A stretch of DNA of 64,000 nt from Ichthyophis bannanicus (Eukaryota; Chordata; Amphibia; Gymnophiona; Ichthyophiidae). Position 1 is the first letter of the stretch. Each line of letters opens with the position of its first letter. The notes beneath the pieces are model-generated. The model did no database searches. It was not told the origin of the DNA and worked only from the letters and a program-made list of their open reading frames with translations. The translations under genes and the position numbers were made by a program. The stretch covers positions 395,765,440-395,829,439 of the forward strand of contig CM066039.1 in the NCBI GenBank assembly GCA_033557465.1. Direction: 5' to 3'. Shown in pieces: positions 50,776-59,355 of this stretch.

Positions 50776-52050
50776 AAGGGCCGTATCGAACGGCAATCGC
50801 ACCTTGTGCGACTTGCAACTCGGATGCACGCCCCCTCTCCCCCCATACCTCCGTCCAGTGCTGCCTGCTCTTTCCCTGCTGCTGCCGCTCTCCGTTTTTT
50901 TCACGGCGGCGCCGGCAGCAGGGAAAGAGCTGACAGCGCTGGACAGAGGTATGAGGGGGGGCCATGCGCCCGATCTGAAAGGCGCCGGCACTCTAAGCTG
51001 ATCTGTCCCTCCCTGCTCTGACAACGTGTCGGAGGAGGGAGGGACCAGACCTGCTTAAAGTGCTGCGAAAAGGCTTGGGGATGCATTTTAACTGCCTGCT
51101 ATTGTCCTGCCAGCGGCAGCAGGGCAACAGCAGAGAGCCGAAATTTATTTATTTTATTTATTTATTTTATTTAACAATCTCTTATATACCGCAGCTTCCT
51201 AAGATCAGCTGCGGTTCACAAATAACAACAGGCAACAAATCATGGATTTGTTTTACATATAACGTCATATAACTATAACCAATGTACAGTAAACAGAAAT
51301 GTTGAACAGATAGCACTGAACAGTGCAACACTATATACATTATGTACATTAACATTATATTATTAAATACATATACAAGTTATGTGGGATATAATCATTA
51401 TGAGTAGTACAGATGCAGATAGGGCAGGTTTTCTTTTCTGTTATAGTGAGATGTAGATAAAACTGTTTAGCCTTTGTCTAATTCTTTTGATGGCTGTTCT
51501 ATAGTGTTGTAGTGCATTGTAAAGAGGTGTGTTTTCAGTTTTTTTCGGAATTCATTAATCTCTGTTAATATTCTTAGTTCAACAGGGAGGGAATTCCAGG
51601 CTGTTGGGGCTGCATGTGAGAACGCTCTGTTGTTTGTTGATTTATTTGTTTTTATGAAATCTATGGGGGTTTTAAGTTTGTTTAGTTGATTTTTTCTTTG
51701 AGTAGGTTTTGGATGTTCTTTGGTAATTAAGTTACTTAAAGTAGATGGTGTCAAATCAAATAGTGATTTAAATACTGTTATTAGTGTTTTATATGTTATT
51801 CGGTTTTGAATTGGAAGCCAGTGAAGGGATGCTAGAATTGGTGTTATATGTTGATGAGAGTGTGTTTTTGTTATTATCCTAGCTGCTGAGTTTTGTGCGA
51901 GTTGCAGTCTTTTGATGTTTTGTTTTGATGTACCTAATAATATAAGGTTCGCAAAATCAAAGTGGGGGGTTATAGTGGCTTGAAATGTGCCCCCCAAGTC
52001 TTTGCGCCCTGTGCGGCTGCACTGCTTGCACAGAGCTAGGTACGGTCCTG
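50776..52050 (-). mobile_element. hAT-type MITE, third copy, with L2 insertion
   Basis: Inverted relative to 18117-18561: it begins AAGGGCCGTATCGAACG and ends AGCTAGGTACGGTCCTG. TTTGCACA (50768-50775) and CTTGCACA (52051-52058) match at 7 of 8. Internal hairpin arms TGCTCTTTCCCTGCTGC and GCAGCAGGGAAAGAGC. Without the L2 insertion at 51145-51981 it would be about 430 bp, the same length as its relative. Confidence 0.8.
51145..51981 (-). mobile_element. L2 3' fragment inside the MITE
   Basis: Flanked by GAAAT at 51140-51144 and 51982-51986. Tail TTATTTATTTTATTTAACAA, then TATATACCGCAGCTTC and CAGCTGCGGTTCACA. The coding part (51467-51985, minus) carries HITPILASLHWLPIQNRITY, TYKTLITVFKS and an AWNSLPVELR motif, which is the L2 ORF C-terminus. 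It is heavily 5' truncated. Confidence 0.85.
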
Positions 52051-52058
52051 CTTGCACA

Positions 52059-52879
52059 CCAAGGAACTAAGACAGCAAGAACCAACAGCACATTTTATAA
52101 AACTAAATTATAACCCATTTTTATTTTGTTATAAACTGTGTTATGGTTCTCGCTTTTTCTTTTTCAACATATATTTTGCATCCACAGTAGGTGCAGAGCA
52201 GAACCAGGACATTCACCCACAGAACTCTATTTAAAAAAAAAAATCTGATTCTGATCATCTCACTAACAACAACAACCACTATTCTCCAGTACCAGGCATA
52301 TTGTGAACTAATACAAAACCCTACAACAAAGAGCAAACCTACCATACCATACCATATCAGCACAAACTTCCAAAAGTCACATAAGGAGCCCATCCAAAAA
52401 AAGTGTCACTGTAAATACTACAGTGGGCCCTGGAACATCCATACACCTATTTGAAAAGCTGAACAAGTCAAATTACTACAGTATAGTATAGATCTTTATA
52501 TACAAACTCCATGTTAACAGAACACCTGACCTCAGTCACACACTCAGAACACAGACCCTCACCAAGTACAGAATAAGTAACCACAATGTAAAGTAAAAAT
52601 AAAAATATGTAGACAAAATTTAAATTGAAACCCCAAGAAGCCAGAGTCCACATGCAGTGCAACATCAGGTAAATAAGAGATGCAGTTCCCCAATACTGTG
52701 TAAAATATAAAAATAGCACAAAGTCCAATCACCAAAATTAAATAAAATTAATTGTTCTACCTTTGTTGTCTGACCATTTTATTCTCTGATCATGCTGGTC
52801 CCGATCTGAGGCTTCTGCTTTCCTGTCTTCTCTTAGCTCTCTTTCTGTGTTCTATGGTCCATCTGCCATTTCTTATCTC
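52059..52879. other. hAT internal sequence, unclassified
   Basis: AT-rich, no family recognised. It contains an A tract near 52231-52241 and an ACAACAACAACC run near 52265. No supported gene. Confidence 0.4.
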
Positions 52880-54155
52880 TTCTTTTGTTTTCTTCACTTC
52901 CTTCCATCAGCCCATTTCCAGTTCCAGTAACCCTCTCCAGTATCAGTCCCCTTTCCAGTCCTCCCCTCTCAGTACCTTCCAATGTCAACCACCTTGCATT
53001 CCCATGACTGCCTTCCAGCCCCCCTCCTTTCCCACTGTCCAGCCCCTTCTAGTCCAAATACCATCCCAGGTATCAGCTCAGGTCCACTCTCGGTGCCACC
53101 CCCCAGTCAGCTCCCTTCCAGTCGCCCTACCCTCTGTCCATCTCTCTTCCAGTGCCATTCGCATGTCAGCTCCCTTCCAGCCTCCTCCCCATTACCCAAC
53201 CACCTACCACTCCCATCCCCAAGTGTCAGCTCCCTTCCAGTCCCCCTTCGGTACATCCCAGGTGTCAGCTCCTTTCTAGCCCCCTCCTTCCCTTCCTGCC
53301 TCATCCTTCCCCTGGCAGACCCTCTCAGTATCCACTCTCTTCCAGTCCTATTCTACCATCCTCCCCGCATCAGCCCATTTGTAGCTCTAACCCCTAGTTT
53401 TCTTCCAGGGCCAGCAGCACTCTCATCCCCTCCCCTCCCCTATTAGCCCATTTTCTGTCCCAGCCCATTTCTAGTCCTATCCCCTTTATCAGCCCACCCC
53501 AGTCCTAGCCCCCCAATCAGCCCATTACCAGTCGTAACCCTCCAATAAGTCCATTTTCAGTCCTAGCCCCCCAATCAGCCCATTTCCTGTCCTAGTCTCC
53601 CCCATAGCCCATTACCAGTCCTAACCCCCCATCAGTCCATTTTCAGTTCTAAACCCCCATCAGTCCATTTCCAGTCCTAGCCCTCCCCCGATAGCCCATT
53701 ACCAGTCCTAGCCCCCTCTGATCAGCCCATTTCCAGTTCTAACCCCCTCCCCCCCCCGATAGCCCATTATCAGTCCTAGTCTCCCTCCTGATCACTCCAT
53801 TTCCAGTTCTAAACCCCCATCAGTCGATTTCCAGTCCTAACCCCCCCATCAGCCCATTTCCAGTTCTAACCCACCCATAGCCCATTACCAGTCCTCGCCC
53901 CCTCCCGATCATCCCATTGCCAGGATTAATCCCCCATCAGCCCATTTCCAGTTCTAACCCCCATAGCCTATTTCCAGTTCTACATCCCCCCCATCAGCCC
54001 AGTTCCAGTTCTACATCCCCCCATCAGCCCAGTTCCTTTCCTACCCCCCATCAGCCCAGTTCCAGTTCTAACCCCCCATCAGCCCATTTCCAGTTCTAAC
54101 CCCCCATCAGCCCATTTCCAGTCTTAATCCCCCATCAGCCCAGTTCCAGTCCTAG
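52880..54155 (+). repeat. C-rich minisatellite, unit about 26-30 bp
   Basis: Best developed from about 53440 to 54155, where a unit like CATCAGCCCATTTCCAGTTC followed by TAACCCCC repeats roughly two dozen times with variants (CAGTCCTAGCC, CATTACCAG). Upstream, from 52880, a looser form (CAGCTCCCTTCCAGT) is probably an older, diverged part of the same array. It lies wholly inside the hAT element. Confidence 0.85.
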
Positions 54156-54189
54156 CCCCCCCCCAACCCAGGGAAATTGAAAAAATAAA

Positions 54190-54480
54190 AAAAACTCCAG
54201 TGTAAGAAGCAGCTGCCCTTTCGCGCGGCTCTGTTAAAGCTGAGCCCGTGGTGCTGATGGGAAACAGTGCCACGGACTCAGCTTTAATAGAGCCGCGGTT
54301 AAGTGAAACACTGTCCCTTCGCCGCGGTTCTGCAAAACGGAGCTGGCGAAACCAGGGGAAACATAGGGGAAACCAGCAGGCTCTCCGGTGGGGTGGGCTG
54401 CCGTGGGGCTCCTCATTCTGCCGCTGCCACTGCTGGAGCAGCAGCGGCAGCTGCTTCTTACGCCGGAGGTTTTTTTTTTT
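54190..54480. repeat. palindromic segment of the hAT right part
   Basis: Inverted segments around GATGGGAAACAGTGCCACGG: GCGCGGCTCTGTTAAAGCTG on the left pairs with CAGCTTTAATAGAGCCGCGG on the right. GAAGCAGCTGCC at 54210 and GGCAGCTGCTTC at 54445 also pair. The design is like the 35315-36164 hAT, which also has GATGGGAAA at its centre. Confidence 0.7.
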
Positions 54481-54593
54481 TTTAAATTTTGAGGGCAGAG
54501 TGAGGCGGTCTTCTTGGGGGCAATTTTGCCGCCCGCAAAAAGTTGCCACCAGAGGCCATCACCTCACTTGGCCTCATTATAGAGCCGGCCCTG

Positions 54594-55015
54594 CATCCAA
54601 ATCACAGGAGAGTCCTCCGATTCCTGTTTCAAGGAAAGCACTACCAACACAAGGTTCTTCCCTTTGGCCTGGCTTCTGCGCCAAGAGTGTTCACAAAATG
54701 CATGGCTGTGGTAGCAGCATTTCTCCGCACTCTGGGAATATTCGTCTTCCCTTACTTAGACGACTGGCTCATTCGAGCCTCTACAGTGCCAGAGGCCAGC
54801 TCTGCTCTATCTCGCACAATACAAATCCTTCAGTATTTGGGACTGGTCATAAACCTCCCAAAATCCAGTCTTGCTCCCACTCAGTCCCTAGAGTTCATAG
54901 GAGCTCATCTGGATACCAGACAGATAAGGGCTTTCCTTCTGCAGCCCCGCTGTCTTCGCATAGTACAACTAGCTTCCCAAGCAGTGCTCAAACCTTGTCT
55001 CACTGCTTGGGAATG
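54594..55015 (+). pseudogene. DIRS A3 reverse transcriptase, C-terminal part
   Basis: Continues the reverse transcriptase after the hAT: HYQHKVLPFGLASAPRVFTK (motif B region) and VFPYLDDWLIRA (YxDD, both Asp intact). Then LGLVINLPKSSLAPTQSLEF and IGAHLDTRQIRAFL lead into the connection to RNase H, ending in a stop at about 55017. Fused in thought with 50358-50617, it makes a complete palm, but the insertion destroys the gene. Confidence 0.88.
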
Positions 55016-55019
55016 CTAG

Positions 55020-55917
55020 AATTGCTAGGTCACATGTTATCCACCGTGCATGTGGTTCCTTATGCTCGCCTCCATATGCGAGCAGCCCAGTGGACTTTAT
55101 CCACTCTGTGGACATAGGCCTCAGGTTGCCTGTCGGACAAAATAACAAACTCAGACCGTCTTATTTCGTCCCTCCAATGGTGGCAATCACCCAGAAACCT
55201 TATGGTGGGGTCTCCTTTCCAGCAACCCCTATCCCAAGCCACCCTAACAACAGATGCTTCACAGATGGGATGGGGAGCCCACCTGCACGATCTCTCTACC
55301 CAGGGTACCTGGACTCCACAGGAGGCCTGTCTTCACATCAACCTCCTGGAGCTTAGAGCAATCTTCCTTGCTCTTCGAGTATTTCATGCCCAGCTCAGCT
55401 ATAAGGCAGTCCAAGTTCAAACGGACAATCAGGTATCCATGTTCTATGTAAACAAGCAGGGCAGAACAGGCTCTCTGTCGCTATGCAACGAAGCTTTGCG
55501 ACTATGGACCCTCGCCAGAGAGCATCAGATTCATCTCCTTGCGGTGTATCTTCCAAGCATTCAAAATTGTTGGGCAGACAAACTCAGAATGTTGGGCAGA
55601 CAAACTCAGAATTGTTGGGCAGACAAACCACATGAATGGTCTCTCCATGCAGACCAGGATGCCCAAATATTTTTCAGATTTGGGGAACCCCGGACATAGA
55701 CCTCTTTGCAAGTCCACTGAATGCCAAACTTCCCCAGTTCTGTTCCAGAATTCTGGCTCGATGTTGTCAGGCAAGGGACGCCTTCCTCCTTCACTGGTGT
55801 CAGGACTTCCTATATGCCTTCCCACCCATTTCCCTCATCCCCAAAACTCTATTCAAGCTTCAGAGAGACAGAGGTCATATGATCCTCATAGCGCCACATT
55901 GGCCACGGCAAACGTGA
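55020..55917 (+). pseudogene. DIRS A3 RNase H and methyltransferase-like domain
   Basis: Frame 55202-55699 shows TLTTDASQMGWGAHL (first Asp), INLLELRAIFLALRVF (Glu) and VQTDNQVSMFYVNKQG (Asp), the RNase H order, then AVYLPSIQNCWADKL. A 22-bp unit is repeated three times at about 55567-55632 and inserts extra residues. Frame 55636-55917 continues with IDLFASPLNAKLPQFCS, FLYAFPPISLIPKTL and HMILIAPHWPRQT, the segment called methyltransferase-like in DIRS elements. Confidence 0.82.
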
Positions 55918-55959
55918 TGCCCTCTGCTCCTACATCTCTCTCAAGCTCCGCCTCTGGAG

Positions 55960-56205
55960 TTGGGATCCACTCCAGATCTTCTCTCCCAAGAGGACGGGAT
56001 GCTGTGGCATCCCAATCCCCAGTCTCTGCATTTCAGGGCCTGGTTGCTGAAAGCCTAGAACTTCAGGATCTTAACCTTTCTCAAGAGGTAAAGGATATCC
56101 TTCATGCTTCTAGGAAACCCTCCACAAGATGCTCGTATGCCTTTAAGTGGAAAAGGTTTACCATATGGTGCTCGCAGAAGGGTCTTAACCCTCCTGCTAC
56201 AGGTG
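55960..56205 (+). pseudogene. DIRS A3 tyrosine recombinase, N-terminal part
   Basis: Reads SQEVKDILHASRKPSTRCSY, AFKWKRFTIWCSQKGLNPP: the core-binding domain start of DIRS recombinases, matching 7230-7310 of A1. It breaks at about 56205, where a reversed DIRS end begins. The catalytic domain lies at 57985-58890. Confidence 0.82.
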
Positions 56206-56760
56206 AGTAACTACACTTTCTCCAGGAACAAGCAGGAAGTCAGTCCTCAAATATGGGACTCCCTAGCTCCTGGCTGCTGAATACCAAACCATGACAGTAC
56301 CACCAGTGACCCCCTCGGGTAGCCGTGAGTTGCAGAAGATGAGTCCCCACTGAAGTACTCTGCAGGACCCTAGCATCCAGCGACACTATTACTCCGGTAG
56401 CCTGACACAAAAGAGGTCAGAGGACAGGAGTTGCCTACACTCCGAAAATATTACGGAGTACTGCCTGTCATAAGGCACTTTCCCTGAGGGACTCACTTTC
56501 CAGGCAGTAATGAGTTACAAACGTATGAATTGAAGCCCATGTGGTAGCTCTGTAGATTTCCAGCACTGGCACCGATGCTTAAGGGAGAGGCCCGTATGCT
56601 CATAAGCGAGGGCAATGCAATCCACCACCCATGTGGACAGCGTCCGCTTCATTAGCGGGAGACCCAGTCTACTGGGGTCGTATGATACAAAGAGCTGAGG
56701 GGCTTTGCGATGGGCCTGGGTCCTCTGCTCGACGTGCTTATCGTTGAGCTTTATACACGC
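56206..56760 (-). repeat. reversed DIRS right-end sequence and unclassified flank
   Basis: Bases 56200-56280 are the reverse complement of a DIRS right end (compare 8360-8430 and 16020-16090): CTCCAGGAACAAGCAGGAAG, then CAAATATGGGACTCCCTAGC. Homology to DIRS 3' sequence fades after about 56330. Bases 56340-56760 match nothing else in the window; no frame longer than 60 codons with a recognisable motif was seen. Confidence 0.6.
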
Positions 56761-56774
56761 ATCGAGATTGGCTT

Positions 56775-57461
56775 TTGCTTGATCGCCAACCTAATACTGA
56801 AGATGGCTCCTCTTCAGTTATTGTGGGAGTTTTACCATACATGACGTCCAGCACTGAGGTTATTAATATTCTTAGAAACCACTGGTCAGTTTTAGAATTA
56901 CATCCTTGTTTCAACAGACCTTTTATGGCAGCATTCTCTCGGGGAGCTAACTTAGGTGATTATGTGGCTCAAACATCGGTACCATTAGATAGACCCGTTG
57001 CACCACTTAAGCAAGCCGGTGGACATAAAATCTGTGGCAATTGTATCTACTGTGCTTCCTCTCTAACGGGGATTGATTGGATTCATCCTTTGACAGGTTA
57101 TGTTATATCACTGCGGTGGGAAACGGACTGTAATAGTTCCTATGTGGTGTATATAATTCAATGTCCCTGTCCTATGATTTATGTGGGAAGAACAATCCGT
57201 ACGATTAAACTTCGAATTGGAGAACATGCTTCACGTCTTCGGCAAAAATCAAAAGCAGCCCCAATAGTTGAACATTGTCTTGCATTTAACCACGAATTCT
57301 CAGATCTACGTTGGTCGGTCATAGACCATATCCCGTTGGATCCTCGAGGGGGGGATCAGACCCGAAAACTTCAGCGGAGTGAACAACATTGGATATTCCG
57401 TTTACAAACGGTACACCCAACCGGCCTTAACAGAGAAATTGATTGGTCTAGTATTATCTAA
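56775..57461 (+). CDS. Penelope-like GIY-YIG endonuclease domain
   Basis: Uninterrupted 228 codons. Residues about 70-95 contain a cysteine cluster (ICGNCIYCASS) typical of the zinc-finger-like linker of these polymerases. The GIY-YIG core follows: SYVVYIIQCPCPMIYVGRTI, with the GIY-like VVY and YIG-like YVG, then IKLRIGEHASRLRQK (catalytic Arg and conserved His). The C-terminal part has LQRSEQHWIFRLQTVHPTGL (Glu and the family's LN end). The N-terminal reverse transcriptase is not present, so the ORF is a fragment of the natural polyprotein, but this domain looks undamaged. Confidence 0.88.
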   Translation: MLDRQPNTEDGSSSVIVGVLPYMTSSTEVINILRNHWSVLELHPCFNRPFMAAFSRGANLGDYVAQTSVPLDRPVAPLKQAGGHKICGNCIYCASSLTGIDWIHPLTGYVISLRWETDCNSSYVVYIIQCPCPMIYVGRTIRTIKLRIGEHASRLRQKSKAAPIVEHCLAFNHEFSDLRWSVIDHIPLDPRGGDQTRKLQRSEQHWIFRLQTVHPTGLNREIDWSSII

Positions 57462-57634
57462 TATCCTCCTATAGGAAACGGGTTTTCCCTGTTTCAGTGG
57501 GTTACTCCGGTACACCTATTGGAGGATTGTTTTGAGTGATGGCAAATTTTGGCCATTCCATAACAACATGACCCTTTGAATGAATCAGCTGCTCCTCAGC
57601 GTTGTGGTCGGTTAAGAAATGATACATGATGATA

Positions 57635-57676
57635 GCACTTGAGACAGGGTGATAACCCGAAACGTGCACGTCGTGC
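57635..57676 (+). ncRNA. hammerhead-ribozyme-like motif of the Penelope-like element
   Basis: Stem I GCAC/GTGC (57635-57638 with 57673-57676). Core-like TTGAGACA at 57639-57646. Stem II GGGT-GATA-ACCC (57647-57658). GAAA at 57659-57662. Stem III CGTG/CACG (57663-57670) has no loop, as in hammerheads thought to act as dimers. TC at 57671-57672 gives a GTC cleavage triplet. The first core strand departs from CUGANGA at two or more positions, so activity is uncertain, but the geometry is complete. Confidence 0.45.
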
Positions 57677-57984
57677 CTGGTTCTTCAGGATTTGGGATCT
57701 TGAAAACAGCTAAGTAGCTGGGATTTTACTATATGGTGTTTATTAGGGATTTACACAATTTTGATTAAAAGGATGAAACCGAGTGGAGGACAGTACTTTT
57801 AATGTCTGTCCCTTTCCAGTAACATCCGACATTTATAAGTTGAGTTTCAAAAAGGGGATATAGTGATTTAGTATCTTTTGGAGTTCATGTGGTGATCGCT
57901 ATATATGGGACTTTATTTAATGATGCAGTCTAACATATGCAAGATGGGTTCTTCCCTGTCAACGTGGGGCCATGGGAAAAAGGT

Positions 57985-58890
57985 GGGAAGGACCTCTGGA
58001 ATCGATACTGGAGTATCTATTTCATTTGTCAAATGCGGGTCCATCTTAGTGCTATTGCAGCTTCTTACAAGCCTCTAAGTGGACAATCTATTTCCTCTCA
58101 TCCTCTCATAGCGAGATTTATAAGAGGCCTTCTTTTAACTAAGCCTCCCATTAAGCCACCACTGGTGGCATGGGACTTAAATCTGGTGCTCGGGCAGCTC
58201 GTGAAACTGCCCTTTGAACCATTAGCCACTACATCATCTTCCTCATTGCAATCACATCAGCACGTCGCATCAGTGAATTGCAAGCGTTAGTGGCTGATAA
58301 GAACATAAGATATGCCATACTGGGTCAGACCAAGGTCCATCAAGCCCAGTATCCTGTTTCCAACAGTGGCCAATCTAGGCTGATCCTCCTTATACAAGGT
58401 TCCACCATGATAAGGTAGTTCTTAGGACTCATCCACACTTTATGCCAAAGGTGGTTTCGCCTTTCCATTTAAACCAAGCGGTTTATCTTCCTGTATTCTT
58501 TCTGAGGCCTCATGCCTCCAGTGCAGAAAGGAACCTTCATACTTTGGCCTGTAAAAGAGCTTTGTCCTTTTACTTGCAAAGGACACAGCAATATAGAAAA
58601 TCTTCTCAAGTCTTTGCTTTTGATCCTAGTCATTTGGGACTTCCAGGTCTCCAAAAGGACACTGTCCAACTGGATTGCATAGTTCATATCCTTCCCTCTT
58701 GAAGGCCATGTCACCGCTCACAATGTGAGAGCCATGGCAGCCTCACTGGCTCATCTTCACTCTGTGTCTATCGACGACATCTGTCGAGCAGCTACTTGGG
58801 CTTCGGTACATACCTTCACAGCCCACTACTGCTTAGACAAGGACTCCCGCCGGGATACACCTTTTTCAGACTTAATCAACTCCTACCCAC
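57985..58890 (+). pseudogene. DIRS A3 tyrosine recombinase, catalytic part
   Basis: Frame 57937-58290 carries MRVHLSAIAASYKPLSGQSI, and the LITSARRISELQAL-type segment (first catalytic Arg) lies near 58247-58290 in a shifted frame. A CR1 tail interrupts at 58298-58378. Frame 58442-58702 has HFMPKVVSPFHLNQAV and LHTLACKRALSFYLQRTQ. A further frame has GHVTAHNVRAMAASLAH (HxxR, 58707-58755) and RAATWASVHTFTAHYCLD (nucleophilic Tyr, 58790-58845). Catalytic residues remain but the gene is in pieces. Confidence 0.85.
58298..58378 (-). mobile_element. CR1 3'-UTR fragment
   Basis: An 80-bp CR1 tail in reverse: ATAAGATATGCCATACTGGG, CAGACCAAGGTCCATC, CTGTTTCCAACAGTGGCC. GGCTGAT on both sides (58291-58297 and 58378-58384) is consistent with a target-site duplication, so it is a very short 5'-truncated insertion rather than a deletion remnant. 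Confidence 0.85.
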
Positions 58891-58989
58891 CGTCCCTGGT
58901 AGGATGCCACAGATCCATGGGGGGAAGTGGGGCCCTTTCACAAGAGCTGACAACTTCCTGGGGCCATCTCCCTGGCATCTGCAGCTAGG

Positions 58990-59355
58990 GAGTCCCCATA
59001 TGTGAAGACTACATTCCTGCTTGTTCCTGGAGATAGCGTAGTTACTCACCTGTAACAGGTGATCTTCGGGAACAGCAGGAATTTAGTCTTCACAACCTAC
59101 CCACCTCCACTAGAAGTTGTATCTCTCTCTTTTTCTCTTTCTCTCTCTCCCTCTCTCTTTTGTCTCAGCTATAAACTCAACTAGAGAGGGACAGTTGGAA
59201 AGGCGGGAAGGCAGCATGCATGTGCTGAGGGATGCTCCCAAAAGCGTTCCTATTGGACGCTGGGGAGCATTCCTGCACAGGCTCCGTCGGTACTGACGAT
59301 AACCATATGTGAAGACTAAATTCCTGCTGTTTCTGGAGATCACCTGTTATAGGTG
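58990..59355. repeat. DIRS A3 right terminal repeat complex
   Basis: Bases 58990-59035 invert the left end. 59045-59092 and 59303-59353 form the inverted pair around CACCTGTAACAGGTG. A CT-rich tract (TCTCTCTTTTTCTCTTTCTC region, 59118-59165) lies between. 59175-59300 inverts the leader at 47930-48050. Confidence 0.78.

Larger units (their letters stand above)
50618..54593. mobile_element. hAT-type element, 3976 bp, no transposase seen
   Basis: Termini CAGGGGCGGGTC and (inverted) CAGGGCCGGCTC. Flanking octamers TATCCAAA (50610-50617) and CATCCAAA (54594-54601) match at 7 of 8. Reverse transcriptase reading resumes exactly after the right copy. It contains a smaller hAT MITE (50776-52050), unclassified sequence (52059-52760), a minisatellite (about 52880-54155) and a palindromic right part (54190-54480). 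No transposase frame was recognised, so it is non-autonomous. Confidence 0.85.
56761..57960 (+). mobile_element. Penelope-like element, 5' truncated
   Basis: Carries the C-terminal linker and GIY-YIG endonuclease of a Penelope-like element (56775-57461), then a 3' UTR with a hammerhead-like motif (57635-57676). DIRS recombinase homology resumes near 57985. The reverse transcriptase is absent, so it is 5' truncated. The right boundary, near 57950-57980, is uncertain. Confidence 0.8.
47876..59355 (+). mobile_element. DIRS retrotransposon A3, both ends present
   Basis: Left terminus TCTCCAGGAACAAGCAGG (47879) with a leader to about 48050 is inverted at 59180-59342. It carries gag (48300-50121), reverse transcriptase (50133-50617 and 54594-55015), RNase H with the methyltransferase-like segment (55090-55917) and tyrosine recombinase (55960-56205 and 57985-58890). 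Insertions: a 4-kb hAT at 50618-54593, a reversed DIRS end plus Penelope-like element at about 56206-57960, and a CR1 tail at 58298-58378. Without insertions it would be about 5.7 kb. Confidence 0.88.

Noticed and set aside
52752..53446. Pro/Ser-rich proteins of 150-175 codons
   Set aside because: They are translations of the C-rich minisatellite and its diverged flank; the repeats are not multiples of three and change frame.
53440..54155. CRISPR-like array
   Set aside because: Units are contiguous tandem repeats without unique spacers, in a vertebrate transposon.
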